Source: Escarpia spicata (Eukaryota > Annelida > Polychaeta > Sabellida > Siboglinidae). Taken from it: a DNA stretch of 64,000 bases. Position numbers and translations under genes: made by a program. Within the stretch, counting starts at the first letter, position 1. Each line of letters opens with the position of its first letter. Below, in pieces: positions 38,466 to 50,439 of the stretch. The notes beneath the pieces were generated by a model. It was not told where the DNA came from. It did no database searches and was given only the letters and a program-made list of their open reading frames with translations. The stretch lies in assembly GCA_963995525.1 (NCBI GenBank), contig OZ023214.1, forward strand, positions 14,394,081 through 14,458,080. The letters are read 5' to 3'.

Positions 38466-39783
38466 TAGATTTGATTACTCCTGACACATTCCACTTGATC
38501 TTATGAAAGACCTTTGACAATGGAAAACATTATTGTTGGGACGATAACTCCGCGAATGGGTAACATACAATATTTTTATAAAGTGTTAAAAATACGACTA
38601 CTCTTAAAATGTCAACACTGTCAACAGTTACGTAGATTAGATAAACATATTCAGTAGACATATAGTATAAGGTATAAGGTAGATGGACATGTATTGTTTC
38701 TCTTGCTGTTGTGTGGTTTGGTCGATGTACAACCACTCGAAAGTGTTCCCATATCCGTACGAATAGTATCCATACAACATGCACGGTGTTAAAATGGGAA
38801 TGAGGAATAGTGATGCCATCTGGTGTTGTTGACTTGTACTACACTGGTAAAGTGGTTAGATACGCTCTGCGAATCGAACGAAATCGACCAGTACGAAGTA
38901 AGTTTTTATAATTTCTGACAACTTTTGTGCTTAGATGAATTTGTAATTTTGACAGGTATTAATTATAGATAATGCGGGTTTATAAAGTACAAAGCGTTTA
39001 GGCGTTAATCACATGCGAGCTTGTTTTGAAACAAATATGCTTCGCGTGAGCGGTAAATACAGCCAGTCTACCTTCACCGGTACCTGCGTTAATGTCGATC
39101 TGAAGATGATTGTTGTATGGATACGAAGCGGTATGTTTGTTGTATGGATACTCGGTTGTGCAAAAAAGTTGCAACTGTGTGCCTCATAATGACTTTGTGT
39201 AACATGTAAAGGCATTATATTAATGATAATTACGTATGGTTTATATTTAGTGGGATATGTTCAATTATAATTTATTTGAATTTGGGAATTTTGCGTAAAC
39301 AACGCAAAAGTTACATGCTATTTTGAGTTACTCAAACATGTTGTCTTGTCTATGGCAGTTGTTTGCATGTATTATTGCCTACATTCTACATTCTCAAGTC
39401 ATACATAAGACGTGTGGCCAGAATTATTAATTTGTGTGTGAAATAGTGTACATTATTGACATTTTTGTATGGATACTCGATATCACATCTTGTTGTATGG
39501 ATACAAGCTGATTTTCTGAAATTGTCTTTGTGCCTGTATCTCTGGTCGGATTGAAGTCAGGTTGGTCAACTTAGTTGCTCCGCTGTTATAGTTCATATTG
39601 TTAAGCATTTCCCACAATTGTTTCTGTATTGGTGCAAAATTAACAAGAAACAGTGTGTTTAGATGAAGACGAAAATACATATTTCCTAATGTCTATGCTT
39701 TGAGTGTACGCTAGCTATTTGTGTGTAGTATATTGCAAGGGTCTTTCTGATACATATTGCTTATTTTCACCATACACTAAGAG

Positions 39784-40243
39784 ATGCCACCAAAACGAGT
39801 GCCCACTGCTGAGCAGAGGAAGAAGAGTGCGGCTGCATCAAAACGTTGGCGGGAAAAGAAGCATCAGGTGAACCCGGAATATGAAAAGAAGGAAACGGAG
39901 CGAACAGCTGTGCGTGTAATTTTGTTTTATAAATATGTAATCAGAAGTGGTGAAAAAATAAACATCACATTAAGTATTATAATTATTCATATGTGTATAT
40001 TCTACAGATGATTTTAATCAGTGTATATTTTGTATTTATTTCAGCCATTTCTGTGTAATTATACATGTGTAGTGTAGTCCTATGGTTAGTTATCTATTAG
40101 ATAATTGAGGGGGTTTTTTCTCACAGAAATACAGAAAGAGAGTCTCAAAGGTGTCGAAGGAGGCAATCGCGCACAAACGCTTTCGTAAGGCAATAACGAC
40201 CCACAAACGTCGAGGTAGGCTTAGACAGGAGAAGCTGGAGTAA
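39784..40243 (+). CDS. Transposon-encoded basic N-terminal segment, two exons (80 aa)
   Basis: Exon 1 (39784-39909) codes MPPKRVPTAEQRKKSAAASK and RWREKKHQVNPEYEKKETER, ending at gtgcgt. Exon 2 (40127-40243) follows the strong acceptor ggttttttctcacag and codes KYRKRVSKVSKEAIAHKRF to a stop. Phases agree. The very basic, K/R-rich segment resembles the DNA-binding N-terminus of uncharacterised invertebrate transposase-like proteins. As it stands it encodes only 80 residues; the stop may be a mutation within a longer ancestral frame. Confidence 0.5.
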
Positions 40244-40256
40244 AATATACAATAAA

Positions 40257-41183
40257 CACAGAGAGCGTCACACCGCCTGGTCAACATCCCTGCACCAAAC
40301 ATTGCCCTCAGTCCCAAGCGTCGAAGACAACAAGTCAATCCAAGCCAACGACTGGTCGCTGCTGTACCAAGTATTGTGCGCAGCCTCAAACGTAAACTTA
40401 AACAGACCCAAGAGAAGCGAGATAAGTTGCTGGAGGCGGGCCACGGAAAAGGACCCTGTGAAGGCGTCGGCGGTGCGGTAAAAAGATGGCAGAAAACGCA
40501 GTGAAGAAAGGTACCGTAATATCGGAAGCAGATTCCTTCTGTAATTACTTTCGGATGGCTAAATGCAAAATGGAATGTCAGCGCATGTCACAAAATGTCA
40601 TGACATCATCGGCTCATGGAAAATAACACCAGTAGATGGGCTCATGTCGGCACACGCGATGGTCGTTAGTTGTCGCCAGTTATGGATGAGGGAGACATCC
40701 TGCTTCAAGGATTGCTGTTTTAAAGATGACCAGTTCTCCGCTACGTGTCCAGGATGGATACAGACAAAGGTGTCCGTCACTGCAACTGGCCATCAGTCAA
40801 CTACAACAAACAATGTCGACACATCCGCTGAGTCACTATCAATGACTCAGAATGAGGATGACGAAGTCCCCCTCATTATGCCATCACCCGGGGACTAAAT
40901 GGCCATTGTGCACCGCAAGAAATGGTACGTGTCCAAGGTCATTAAGAAAGAGGATAACGAATTCTTCATCACCAGTCTTACTCCAACACGTGGCAAGTGG
41001 CGCTGGAGGAAAACCGATGAGATGTACATTGGCAAGGAGGACATACTCTGTAAAGTGTCTGAATCCGTGTATGTCAACAAGACATTCATGGACATTTGCC
41101 CATCTGATCGGGCAAAAGTTGAACGTATATTTGAACGTTTAGTGCAGTCTAGTGCTTCATCGATGATGTCGATTGTTTCTTAG
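40257..41183 (+). pseudogene. Transposase-like C-terminal half, internally deleted and frameshifted
   Basis: SIVRSLKRKLKQTQEKRDKL (coiled coil) runs straight into LLEAGHGKGPCEGVGGAVKR (to about 40489). A frameshift then continues MAENAVKKGTVISEADSFCN. A third frame (40563-40898) has a cysteine-bearing block SCFKDCCFKDDQFSATCPGW, and after one TAA, MAIVHRKKWYVSKVIKKEDN and DEMYIGKEDILCKV to 41183. From memory, H-G-K-G-x-x-D/E-G-x-G-G-x-V-K-R is a hallmark of a large uncharacterised transposase-like family that has an RNase-H-fold domain just upstream. That domain is absent here, so the copy is non-autonomous. Confidence 0.6.
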
Positions 41184-42632
41184 GTATTCATGTTTTGGTG
41201 ACATCATATAATTGCAATTGCTAATTCCAAAGTGTAATTTTCCATTACTTGCTAGTTTGTGTTATTTATTAATTACTGTGTAATTGTTGGTTTTAACTTC
41301 AGTTACATGTACTGATATGCCTAGTGATGTGTTGACCATGTTCTATGTGCTCTAGACAAGGTTGTTAGTGAGAACAGCCGATACATTAACATCAGTAGGG
41401 TGACATGGTATCCATACAACATTGTGTATCCATTCAACAAACGCCTCTTATTGGACTAATCCATTAATACAGCCGCGTGCACAATGTTTTCAATTGCATT
41501 ACGTTAAATTAATGGTGCTATTTGTTTATTACGCACAAATACTTGTTTGATAAGGAGTCGCTGCTGTGAGATCTGTGTGACCTTGAATAATTCAAGTTTG
41601 ACATAAGCGTAAAGAATAATACTGATTTGTATGCAAACTATGAAGCATTGATATGTTTACGTTGAGTTCGTTATGGGTTAAGCTAGTTATACGAGTATTG
41701 ATGCAGTAGGACGTCGGGTATCCAATGAGCGGGTTTACAGTATCCATACAAAACCATAGTATCCATACAACATTCACTGTTCTCAGAAGTATTTAGGCAT
41801 TTTCGCAACTTGTTTACGTTTTTGGTTTCGGCACATATGACTTTAAATGTGTTTGCTTTAACAATGACGTAACATTAGGCAGTAACATGTATTTTCTTTG
41901 TAACTGTCAACTGACAAGCAAAATAAATAGTAGTTTTAAAACGATATATGATGTTTATTATACAGAAATGAGTAATTAACTTTAACTTATCTATACCAAA
42001 TGTTCCTAACAAATTTTGTTTGTTAACCAGGCCCTGTTCTTAACTATGACGTTGATTCAACCAAAGCAGATGTTGAGTATCCATACAACATACGTCTATC
42101 TAGTGAGACAACACACACAGTCAGTCATTAGTAAACTGTAGCAGTGTGCCACTGGGATATACAACATCTCAACTAAAACATGAGCTCATTATTTAGTTAA
42201 TGACGGCTTCTTCTTTTAAACTCCACTTATTGATGTGCTATCATGTATAAATAAAACGTGAAAAAAGAAAATGTAACAACTTTGTAAGTGTGACAAATAC
42301 AACAAACACAGCAAGTTAGGTCAACAACCTTGAATGCCTCTCATGCTTTAACATATCGGGCATACTTACCAACCAAAACAATATATGATATATAATAAGT
42401 TACACGACACGTCAGTGTTATCTCATACAAACCTGCGTGCATTTGTATGGATACATTTCACTATGTCATCCAAATCTGACGGGCTACTGTAGCCACATAC
42501 ATAGATATTCAGGTGTCCCATTTTTGTTTTTCTAAGGTCCGATATGTCTATTTTCTGGAGACAAAAGTTGGAAGAGATACATTGAAGTCACTTATTCAAC
42601 CATGTGCCGACCTTTCGTGAGAATCGACCATA

Positions 42633-42843
42633 TACTACGAGAACTGCATGTGATGCATCCGGGCATGGTCAGAATGAAGTCGATCGCTAGAAGCTCGATC
42701 CAGTAGGTCATGGAGGGCAAACAGAACAAGCACCTAAGACACCTAACGGGTTAGCGTCACCAACACCGACTGTCATTCAGTCGCCAGCTGCTGTCAGGCG
42801 TTCATCACGAGCTATCAAACCTGTTGTTAAGTTGAATCTGTGA
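42633..42843 (+). pseudogene. pol C-terminal remnant beyond the inserted transposon
   Basis: Continues LRELHVMHPGMVRMKSIAR, the H-H part of the integrase zinc-binding (H2C2) domain. It then jumps to a terminal segment ASPTPTVIQSPAAVRRSSRA and stop at 42841-42843. The integrase catalytic core is missing between them, so the element had lost its integrase independently of the transposon insertion. Confidence 0.75.
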
Positions 42844-42928
42844 TTATTCACCCAGTTACTCTTAGTATAAGCTTGCTATATTAGTCGCAGATGGTTCTGT
42901 AGAATAGTTCTATTTTAAGGTGGAGAAA

Positions 42929-43061
42929 TGTTGTATATTGATGTAACGGGTACTAGTGCAATACACACCAGAGGCACTCTGGGATACCGCCAACCTCACG
43001 TGTAGTTGATTACTATTCGTAATATGTCTCCTTAAACATGCAACCTCCACAATACACAACA
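42929..43061 (+). repeat. 3' LTR, 133 bp
   Basis: Same ends as the 5' LTR; lacks 33 bases after gggtactag. Preceded by the purine tract. Confidence 0.9.
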
Positions 43062-43190
43062 ATATACATGTCAGAATGACCTCATATATACATATATATA
43101 TAAATATATATATAATATATTATATATAATATATATATTATATGTATATAATATAATATATATATATAATATATATATTATATATAATAT

Positions 43191-43226
<36 letters not shown>

Positions 43227-43467
43227 TGAGGCCATTATGACATGTATATGGTTGTGTATTGTGGAGTTTGCAAGCTTAAGGAGACAAATTACGTATTCTG
43301 CAATACACACCAGAGGCACTCTGGGATACCGCCAACCTCTTGTGTAGTCTCCTTAAACATGCAAACTCCACAATACACAACAATATACAGATATATATAT
43401 ATGTAAGATTTATAATTTATATATATATATAATATATATATATATGAGGCCATTCTGACATGTATAT
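43062..43467. repeat. TA palindromes with LTR fragments
   Basis: Tracts of (TA)n (43080-43226 and 43388-43445), repeated catgtcagaatggcctcata-like phrases in both orientations, an inverted LTR scrap (about 43251-43293) and a direct LTR scrap lacking its 5' part (about 43296-43382). Confidence 0.8.
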
Positions 43468-43633
43468 TGTTGTGTATTGTGGAGTTTGTATGTTTAAGGA
43501 GACAGATTACGAATATTAATCAACTACACACGAGGTTGGCGGTATCCCAGAGTGCCTCTGGTGTGTATTGCAGAAACGGTACAAAACACGGACGGACACT
43601 TACAACTAGTACCCGTTACATCAATATACAACA
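43468..43633 (-). repeat. Inverted full-length LTR (166 bp)
   Basis: Complete LTR in minus orientation including the 33 bases missing from the 3' LTR, followed by tttctcc, the complement of the purine tract. It is therefore the 3' LTR of a second, otherwise lost, element on the minus strand. Confidence 0.85.
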
Positions 43634-43638
43634 TTTCT

Positions 43639-43677
<39 letters not shown>

Positions 43678-43683
<6 letters not shown>

Positions 43684-43795
43684 GCCATTCTGACATGTAT
43701 TTCACAAATGTCGGCAAAAAATAAAACTATACTCATAATTCCCGACCTTACCCTATATATGTGTAGGCTGCATAATGGAATATATAAATTCTCGG
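43678..43795. repeat. Right arm of the long inverted repeat flanking the LTR cluster
   Basis: Reverse complement of 35041-35160 (tgaggccattctgacatgta, taattcccgaccttacccta, aatggaatatataaattc). Confidence 0.75.
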
Positions 43796-43889
43796 ACATC
43801 TGATGCTCTAATGGCGCATCAAAGACACAAGATGCGAATGCGGCCTCCACCAACAAAACCGTCGACCGCAACATCCACCGTTGGTGTAT

Positions 43890-44340
43890 GTTTTAGGAGC
43901 TTATGGAAAGACCACATTTCAAATGTAGAAGTGTTCAGATGGGCCAAAATGTCACTCTGACTGCTTCCTAACTCCGCTAGACAGGACATGTTACCCGAAT
44001 AAGCAGCGACAGATTCCTCTAAGGCGAGTTATCCAACGGGAAACATTTTCGTGGTGGACAACGCTTGAGGTACAAAGATCTGGTTAAAAGACACATAAAA
44101 GCCACACATATCCCTGTAGAAACATGGGAATCAACTGCACAGGACCGGCAACAGTGGAAGCGGACCAAAGCCAAGGGCAGATAAACAGACTTCTGTGACG
44201 ACTGTGGCAGAGGCTTTGCCGCACAAACAGGACTGCCTTCTCAGCGAAGAGCAAAACATAAGGACATCCTCCTACTTTGATGTCATCATCGAGCACGATG
44301 AACAGCAAAGAGATGTTTGCTTTCGACGGAGGATTCGCCT
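43890..44340 (+). pseudogene. LINE C-terminal fragment with zinc finger
   Basis: WKDHISNVEVFRWAKM, then in other frames RLRYKDLVKRHIKATHIPVE, TWESTAQDRQQWKRT, a stop, and CDDCGRGFAAQTGLPSQRR. The order (H-I-S-N-V-E-V; R-Y-K-D; W-E-x-x-A-x-D-R; C-x2-C-G-R-x-F) is that of a non-LTR element tail with a terminal zinc finger. Several frameshifts. Confidence 0.7.
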
Positions 44341-44519
44341 AGGTTTACTAGTTTCCCCTGAAGTAAACGAGTGGATAAGCAACCTACAACTTTGCACCTC
44401 ATGTCCTATAGTCCCACACGAAAGAAGATTGTACTGTACAACAGGTATGTATTAGTTTGTGGACTATTATTAGCCGTACATAGTACAAGGGTTCAGATTC
44501 AGTCTGTTAAAAATAGCAA

Positions 44520-45105
44520 CTGCAGTATCCGTGACGACATGCTAGCTTGTTTATATAACTTTTGTATCCGCGACGACATGCTAGCTTGCTTATGCAACTT
44601 TTGTATCCGCGACGACATGTTTGCTTGTTTGTGCAACTTTTGTATCCGCGACGACAAGCTAGCTAGTTTATGCAACTTTTGTATCCGCGACGACATGCTA
44701 GCTAGTTTATGTAACTTTTGTATCCGCGACGACCTGCTAGCTTGTTTATATTTTTGTATCCGCAACGACATGCTAGTTTGTTTATGCAACTGTTGTATCC
44801 GCGACGACATGCTAGCTTGTTTATGCAACTTTTGTATCCGCGACGACATGCTAGCTTGTTTATGCAACTTTTGTATCCGCGACGACATGCTAGCTTGTTT
44901 ATGCAACTTTTGTATCCGCGACGACATGCTAGCTTGTTTATGCAACTCTTGTATCCGCAACGACATGCTAGTTTGTTTATGCAACTTTTGTATCCGCGAC
45001 GACATGCTAGCTTGTTTATACTTTTGTATCCGCAACGACATGCTAGCTTGTTTATGCAACTTTTGTATCCGCGACGACATGCTAACTTGTTTATGCAACT
45101 TATGG
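44520..45105. repeat. 39-bp minisatellite, about 15 copies
   Basis: Unit tttgtatccgcgacgacatg followed by ctagcttgtttatgcaact, some units 3 bases shorter. Because 39 is a multiple of three, it stays open on both strands (plus: CIRDDMLACLCNF; minus: MSSRIQKLHKQAS). No promoter, splice site or conservation argues for translation. Confidence 0.95.
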
Positions 45106-46082
45106 ATGTAGCTTGTTATGATCCCCTCATAGAAACCATCAGAAAACTCAAACTTATTTGATACAGGGCTCAGAATGTAGCTGCAGTGCTTGGTATCTTC
45201 GCGTGAATGCGCGATGCTATTAATTTATGAAGATACTTGTACTTTCTATGTCTCTGTGTTGTTATTATTTTTATTTCCTTGCTCTCGTGAAAGCCGCACG
45301 ATCAACAAATCCAGTTTGTCGAATGCTAATTCTTTCGACGATTTAAGCGAAAGTACGCGGGGTTACTGTCCGCAAAACTATTTACACATTATATATTATG
45401 TTGAACATGAAAGAATCGAATTCGTGAAGGGCTAAACCAATCGAGGGAGAAACTTTAACATTCGACAAACGAGTGACAAGCCGACAAACACGCACATAAA
45501 CTTGGCATATACTCAATTACACGACAGTAGACCTAATGTGTGTAATTGCTAATCCCCGCGGCGTCAATCATTTAACCTGATCGCCACTGGATTAATGAAC
45601 AACGACCAATAACTTGCCCCACGGCAATATAGTGCACGGCGGACTTCTCAACCTGCGTGCACTGCACACTTCACCGCTTGGTTGAGGAAGTGATTCTCTT
45701 ACGCTGCCGCCTAATGCTATTAGAAGGGGTGCGGTGCAGCTTAGAGGAAAACAAATGGCATTTTGGGGGAAGTACACATCGAAGAGTTAACGAAAACTAA
45801 CTATGTGTAACTCTGGTCAAACTAATCGTGCCGGTAGTTTAACTAGAATGACCTTCTGAAAGCACATTTTAAAGGGATGGACAGCGCCATTGTGATAGAA
45901 CACCTGACGTCACGGATACTCTTCCCAGTTCGCCGGTCACCGAAAGTGAACATTAATCTTGTTTGCGTCGCTCAACCACTTTGTCTTTGAAAACGAATTC
46001 AGAGAAAATCACTAGAGTGATATTGTTGAGTGTAGTTAAACGTGTATTAACTTTTGTATTAACTATTTTTGGTGTATAACAG
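45106..46082. other. No gene recognised
   Basis: Short frames only. 45540-45780 is GC-richer but shows no RNA gene or exon that I can name. Confidence 0.4.
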
Positions 46083-46210
46083 AAACGAAGAGAACAGATG
46101 CAGTGAAACATCAAAGCAGCAGTAAAAGAGGAAGACCTCGTCTGAGATGGAAGGACTGCGTGAATTTTAGAAAGAGAGAGGACGATGAAAGGTGGAGAGA
46201 GAGGGCTGCT
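46083..46210 (+). pseudogene. LINE C-terminal scrap
   Basis: RGRPRLRWKDCVNFRKRED and ERWRERAAGE match the R-G-R-P-R-x-R-W-x-D-C-V tail of the LINE type whose RT fragment is at 18060. Confidence 0.65.
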
Positions 46211-46676
46211 GGAGAGAGTGAATGAATTAATGTTTATTCAAAACATTGGCGACAACAATATATACAAGACAAACAAGTTTAGATATAATACAAGTGAAAA
46301 TGTACAATGTTAGAAGGGGGTAAACAGGAAGTAATTTACTTGTATGTAGGTTTACCCTTAAGCAGTGAAGGGCAACAGTAGAAAGAGCAGCGCAACAGGA
46401 CAGGACCCCACCCTGTACAAGGAAACTTGGATGAAGAACAAGATTATCATAGTATTTATAAGACAATGGACTGTAGTATGGGTGCACACCTATACTACTA
46501 TGAACGTCTTATGTCACACAAGTTCAGATCAAACGGTGCAAAATAAATGTACTGGTGAAACGTTTAATTTATTAGATGCATGAACGTCCATGTGAGGGCG
46601 TTTCCTCGGAGCGATGCATGTCTACGTATATATATATGCAGTGCGCTCTGTTGTTTCTTGACGACCAGTTGTTTTA

Positions 46677-46764
<88 letters not shown>

Positions 46765-47600
46765 TCGTGCGTGTGTTTATACCAGGTACTGTATTTAATA
46801 CTAGAATAAATATGAATATGCAGGCCAAATTTCTTTCATAAGCCGGAAATGGTGTTGTGTACCCCCGAAGAACACTAAACATGACCCGTGAAGTATGCAT
46901 TAGTCAACATTTATGTTGACACTTTTACTGTGGCATGTTATCTTAATTTACGCTTGTCCCCAAAAGCCTATTCTAGTCATAAAAAGAAGACACGACTTTC
47001 CAGAAGACAACTGTCTCGGGCCAAAATATTAAAGAGAAACGGTGAAAAGCTATAATTTTCCATAACAATGAATCCTTACATTGGGAAATTACAACGATGC
47101 GTTGGACAATCCGTATCCTTTCATTGTCCTGGCATTTTATGTTGTTTAGACATCCTTTGTGAAGGCATTATCTCTTTTGTGCGACTTCTCAATAAGACCG
47201 GCCAACTCTGACATTTGTGTAGTACAGTTTTTTTAACCGCCCAGTGACATGTTCACTGAACGCGGGATATTTTTGGTCCATTGTACGTCACCTCACCGAC
47301 TTGCCATCAGCACATAGATATAAATAGAACACGCTAGTTGAACAAGATCGCTAAGCCGCTATCAGTTGACACATGATACAGTGACGGCTGCATGGGCCAG
47401 TGACAGCCATGCTGCCGTACGGCAATAAGTCACTGCACTCCCAATGCCTATACAGCACAGCACCAAGTTTTCATCATAATATATCATGCTAACTATTAAC
47501 TGACTTCAGTTAGTCAGTGCTGTTAATTGGGTTCAGAGAGTTGCCTCACTAATATACCAGTGTCTGTGACATCTCAATAGGCCTGTAATTGGTGCAGAGT
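46211..47600. other. No gene; (GT)n at 46678-46756
   Basis: One microsatellite of about 80 bp; otherwise unique-looking sequence without a supported exon. Confidence 0.4.
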
Positions 47601-47639
47601 CACTCACTGTCTGAGTGATGAGTCTTTTTTAGATTACCG

Positions 47640-48185
47640 AGTAGTAGTGGAGAGTGAGTGCAAACTGCTTGATTTGTTGGTTGCACTTTCTATTCCTTGT
47701 CGATCCTCGGCTGTTGGAGAGTTGGTTACGAAAGATTGTTGGGCCATCCCACCAAAGTTATTTCGTAGCAGTGCCAGCTCATCTTCTTCAAGTAGCTTCT
47801 GCTCTCCAATGGATTTGAGGTCTCATTTTGTTTATCTTTTGCTGCTTCCGCCTAAAAACTTCTGAGTCAAGGTCTTTATTTTCCTCTTTAATTTTGGCGT
47901 TTTCTGAACCATCTTTGAAGATAATGGCTGGTCTCGCGAGATGTAACTGTGTTCTATATTTAATCTCCTCGCTACTTTGGTTGGACTTGGAACACCTCAT
48001 CTTCCACAACAGTACTCATGTGACTACTGCCTCCAGAAGCTTGAGCAGGGTGCTTTATAGCCTTTCTGGGTTGGGTACGCTTAGGTTGCAGGTGGAAAGG
48101 GAAATTGAAAATGGAGGGATCTGCCGAATCACGGAGGCTTCTTCCGATCTTGTTGGGACGAACCACAAAACAGTTCACTTCAAAT
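47640..48185 (-). pseudogene. THAP-domain / P-element-like transposase pseudogene
   Basis: Minus-strand frames, in order: VRPNKIGRSLRDSADPSIF then NFPFHLQPK (end of a THAP zinc finger, where V-P-T-I-F-x-F-P-x-H-L-Q is typical); VQKTPKLKRKIKTLTQKFLG (basic coiled coil that follows THAP); and KSIGEQKLLEEDELALLRNN then FGGMAQQ (L-R-x-N-F-G-G-M). Three frames are needed. The C2CH cysteines upstream of 48185 are not clearly preserved, and no RNase-H part follows. It is therefore a dead N-terminal fragment of a THAP-type transposase or a domesticated relative. Confidence 0.6.
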
Positions 48186-48299
48186 TATCACTACAACGGA
48201 AGCTGTTCGTTGTTAGTGTCGGTCTTTTCTTGCTGTTTCACAATAATTATTGTAACCAGCAAGCCTACAAATGTTTTCGAGAGTTAAAAACAGAAACAC

Positions 48300-49092
48300 G
48301 TTGCTCACGCCAGTGTGGGTCACTCAAGTGTTCACCATTTAGGATAATATAACTGGAATATTGACCTCAGGTTAAACTAATTTCCAGGTCACAACCCTTC
48401 TCCAAATGAATAAGCAGGAGACTACAGCCTACCCCATTAATTAATCATCAGTCACTTTGTCAAGGAAGCACGATGACAAATCTCCAGATCACTACCCCCA
48501 ACCAACCCAAATCGCTAAGCTGGTGGCTGCGCTGGCCTATCCCATTAATTAGTCATGATATATCTTATCTAGTGAGCACTGTAACACATATCCAAGTTAA
48601 AATTTCCTATGCCAGACAGTTATTACATGTTATATACATTGTCAAACAACGCTATGCTGTACGCCATGCCAGTGGATGCAACAGTTTCTGCCGTACAGTT
48701 GGATGGCAGCCAGCGGTCCACGGCAGCGAGCCAGCTTATCGCTCTTGTCTATAGGGGAATGATTAATGATGTAACTCTATGCATCAGCATGAAACCCGAG
48801 CGCACTGAAGGTTGACTTTGGACTCTAAAACATAAGAGCGGCTGGATCTACTTTCAAACCCCTCACTTGTCAAGAATGTTAAGCCTATGATCTTCATAAG
48901 TTCTTCTTTGGTGACAAGCCATCTCACACCCGTGCCCTTTACCAAGAGATTTCCACGCTAATTAAACAAGTCATTTTAAAATTGACTGTCATTTTTAGGC
49001 GATATTTCCACTGGTTCTGTTACTGAACGTCACATTTAATTGTCTAGTCCTAAAACTGTGAAATATGAAAATCAAAGTTGCATTCTGAACGT

Positions 49093-49123
<31 letters not shown>

Positions 49124-50380
49124 ATACAGCAACAACCACGTTCCAACTTTGTGTAGCTTTGTCTGTACCATTGACAAATACTGTATTGACAAGCATATAG
49201 CGTCACGCACATGAACCAAACAGAAAGTCAACAGAACAGTGTATCTAGACAAGACATAACTCATCCATTAAAGCGTACGACTTTCATTGATCAACTGACC
49301 GACATTGTGGGACTTTGTAACCTTGAATTTGTTATTATTTATAACATATCAGTTAGCTGAACGTAATATCCTACAATAACTTTTCTTTTTATCACCTGGT
49401 GATTTAAAGGTATATCGAATTCCATTCTTATACAATTTTTCACGGTAAATAAACTACAGCAATAAAATAAGATATGAATTATAACACTGTATTAATGGTA
49501 ATTTAGATGTACTTTGAAATAAAAAAAAATTGACATTTAAAGTTTATAGTTATGCAAAAGCACAACTGACTGGCTGTCAGTTGACCAATGAACATCGATG
49601 TGCCTTCCTTTAAACGTACACATTATACACAATGCATAATTAACTAAAACAGAACACCATTATAATTGGCCCATAACAAATCCTACTAATTGTCGTCGTT
49701 GAACAACATTACAAACAACCGATATAGAAATTAACTTATGGGGATATCTCGGTCAAGAAATAGATATATAAAAACTACGCATTAATGTAGCTAAAGGATC
49801 CATCTTATCATAAATTATGATACTATAATCAACATGGAAATTAGCTTAAGAGGATGTCTGGGTCAATATATATATATACCCGGTACATCAATTTTTATGA
49901 CGATAAAGGATCCGTCTTATCATTCATATATGTTTCTTTATGATACAAATTTTGACGAGTACTTTTGATGATGACTGAATCTTATTTGAATTGGCATACA
50001 TGCAGAGTACTTTGAACGAGTTTTTCTCAAACATGCCAAACATGTTAAATGACAATCTTCTGCTGGAATGGCTCGAGACTTGTCCCAATAGAGCACTGGA
50101 GTATGGCATAAGGATAGCTACAGGGAGTTCGTTTTAAATGTTAGGACAGTTTTCTGATAATGTCAATTATAATAACCAAAACTGATCAAAACTGAGTTGT
50201 AGAACTACAAAAGATGTAGAAAGAAAAACGATTGCACATTTTCAAGAAGAAACTCTGCGTAGTCCAGTGCAGGTGTGTGCAAGAGGCAAACCAATTTTAG
50301 ACTAATTTGGTCAACCCATTTAAGACAAAACAGGGTTAAAAAACACCTTAAAAATAAAAATTGGCCACCATTTCAATAGC
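48300..50380. other. No gene recognised
   Basis: AT-rich, especially 49300-49950. A short GCAC/CA microsatellite at 49095-49125. Part of the right end is probably 3' flank of the DDX19 gene. Confidence 0.4.
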
Positions 50381-50439
50381 AAAGTAGAATCAGAATTTTT
50401 AAAGGATGGGTCATCCTTTAAAAATTCTGATTCTACTTT
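50381..50439. repeat. Perfect 28-bp inverted repeat with 3-base loop
   Basis: 50381-50408 (aaagtagaatcagaattttt...) is exactly complementary to 50412-50439, separated by ggt. It lies about 440 bases past the DDX19 stop codon and would form a very stable hairpin if it is in that 3' UTR. Confidence 0.9.

Larger units (their letters stand above)
38186..42630 (+). mobile_element. 4.4-kb DNA transposon with 25-bp TIRs and TA duplication, inside the pol gene
   Basis: Perfect 25-bp terminal inverted repeats start TGGTCGATTCTCACGAAAGG (38186-38210 and 42606-42630), flanked by TA on both sides. Removing the element and one TA rejoins the pol reading frame (…REYI to LRELH…), which proves the boundaries. 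The interior has coding remnants of one transposase-like protein and twelve copies of a 13-bp sub-terminal motif. The superfamily is not certain; TA duplication and long TIRs are compatible with Tc1/mariner-like or CMC/Mirage-type elements, but the protein motifs are not those of mariner. Confidence 0.9.

Noticed and set aside
44371..45111. 246-codon frame over the 39-bp minisatellite as a real Cys-rich protein gene
   Set aside because: Openness is explained by a stop-free unit with length divisible by three; no promoter or splice signals, and the upstream part is LINE debris.
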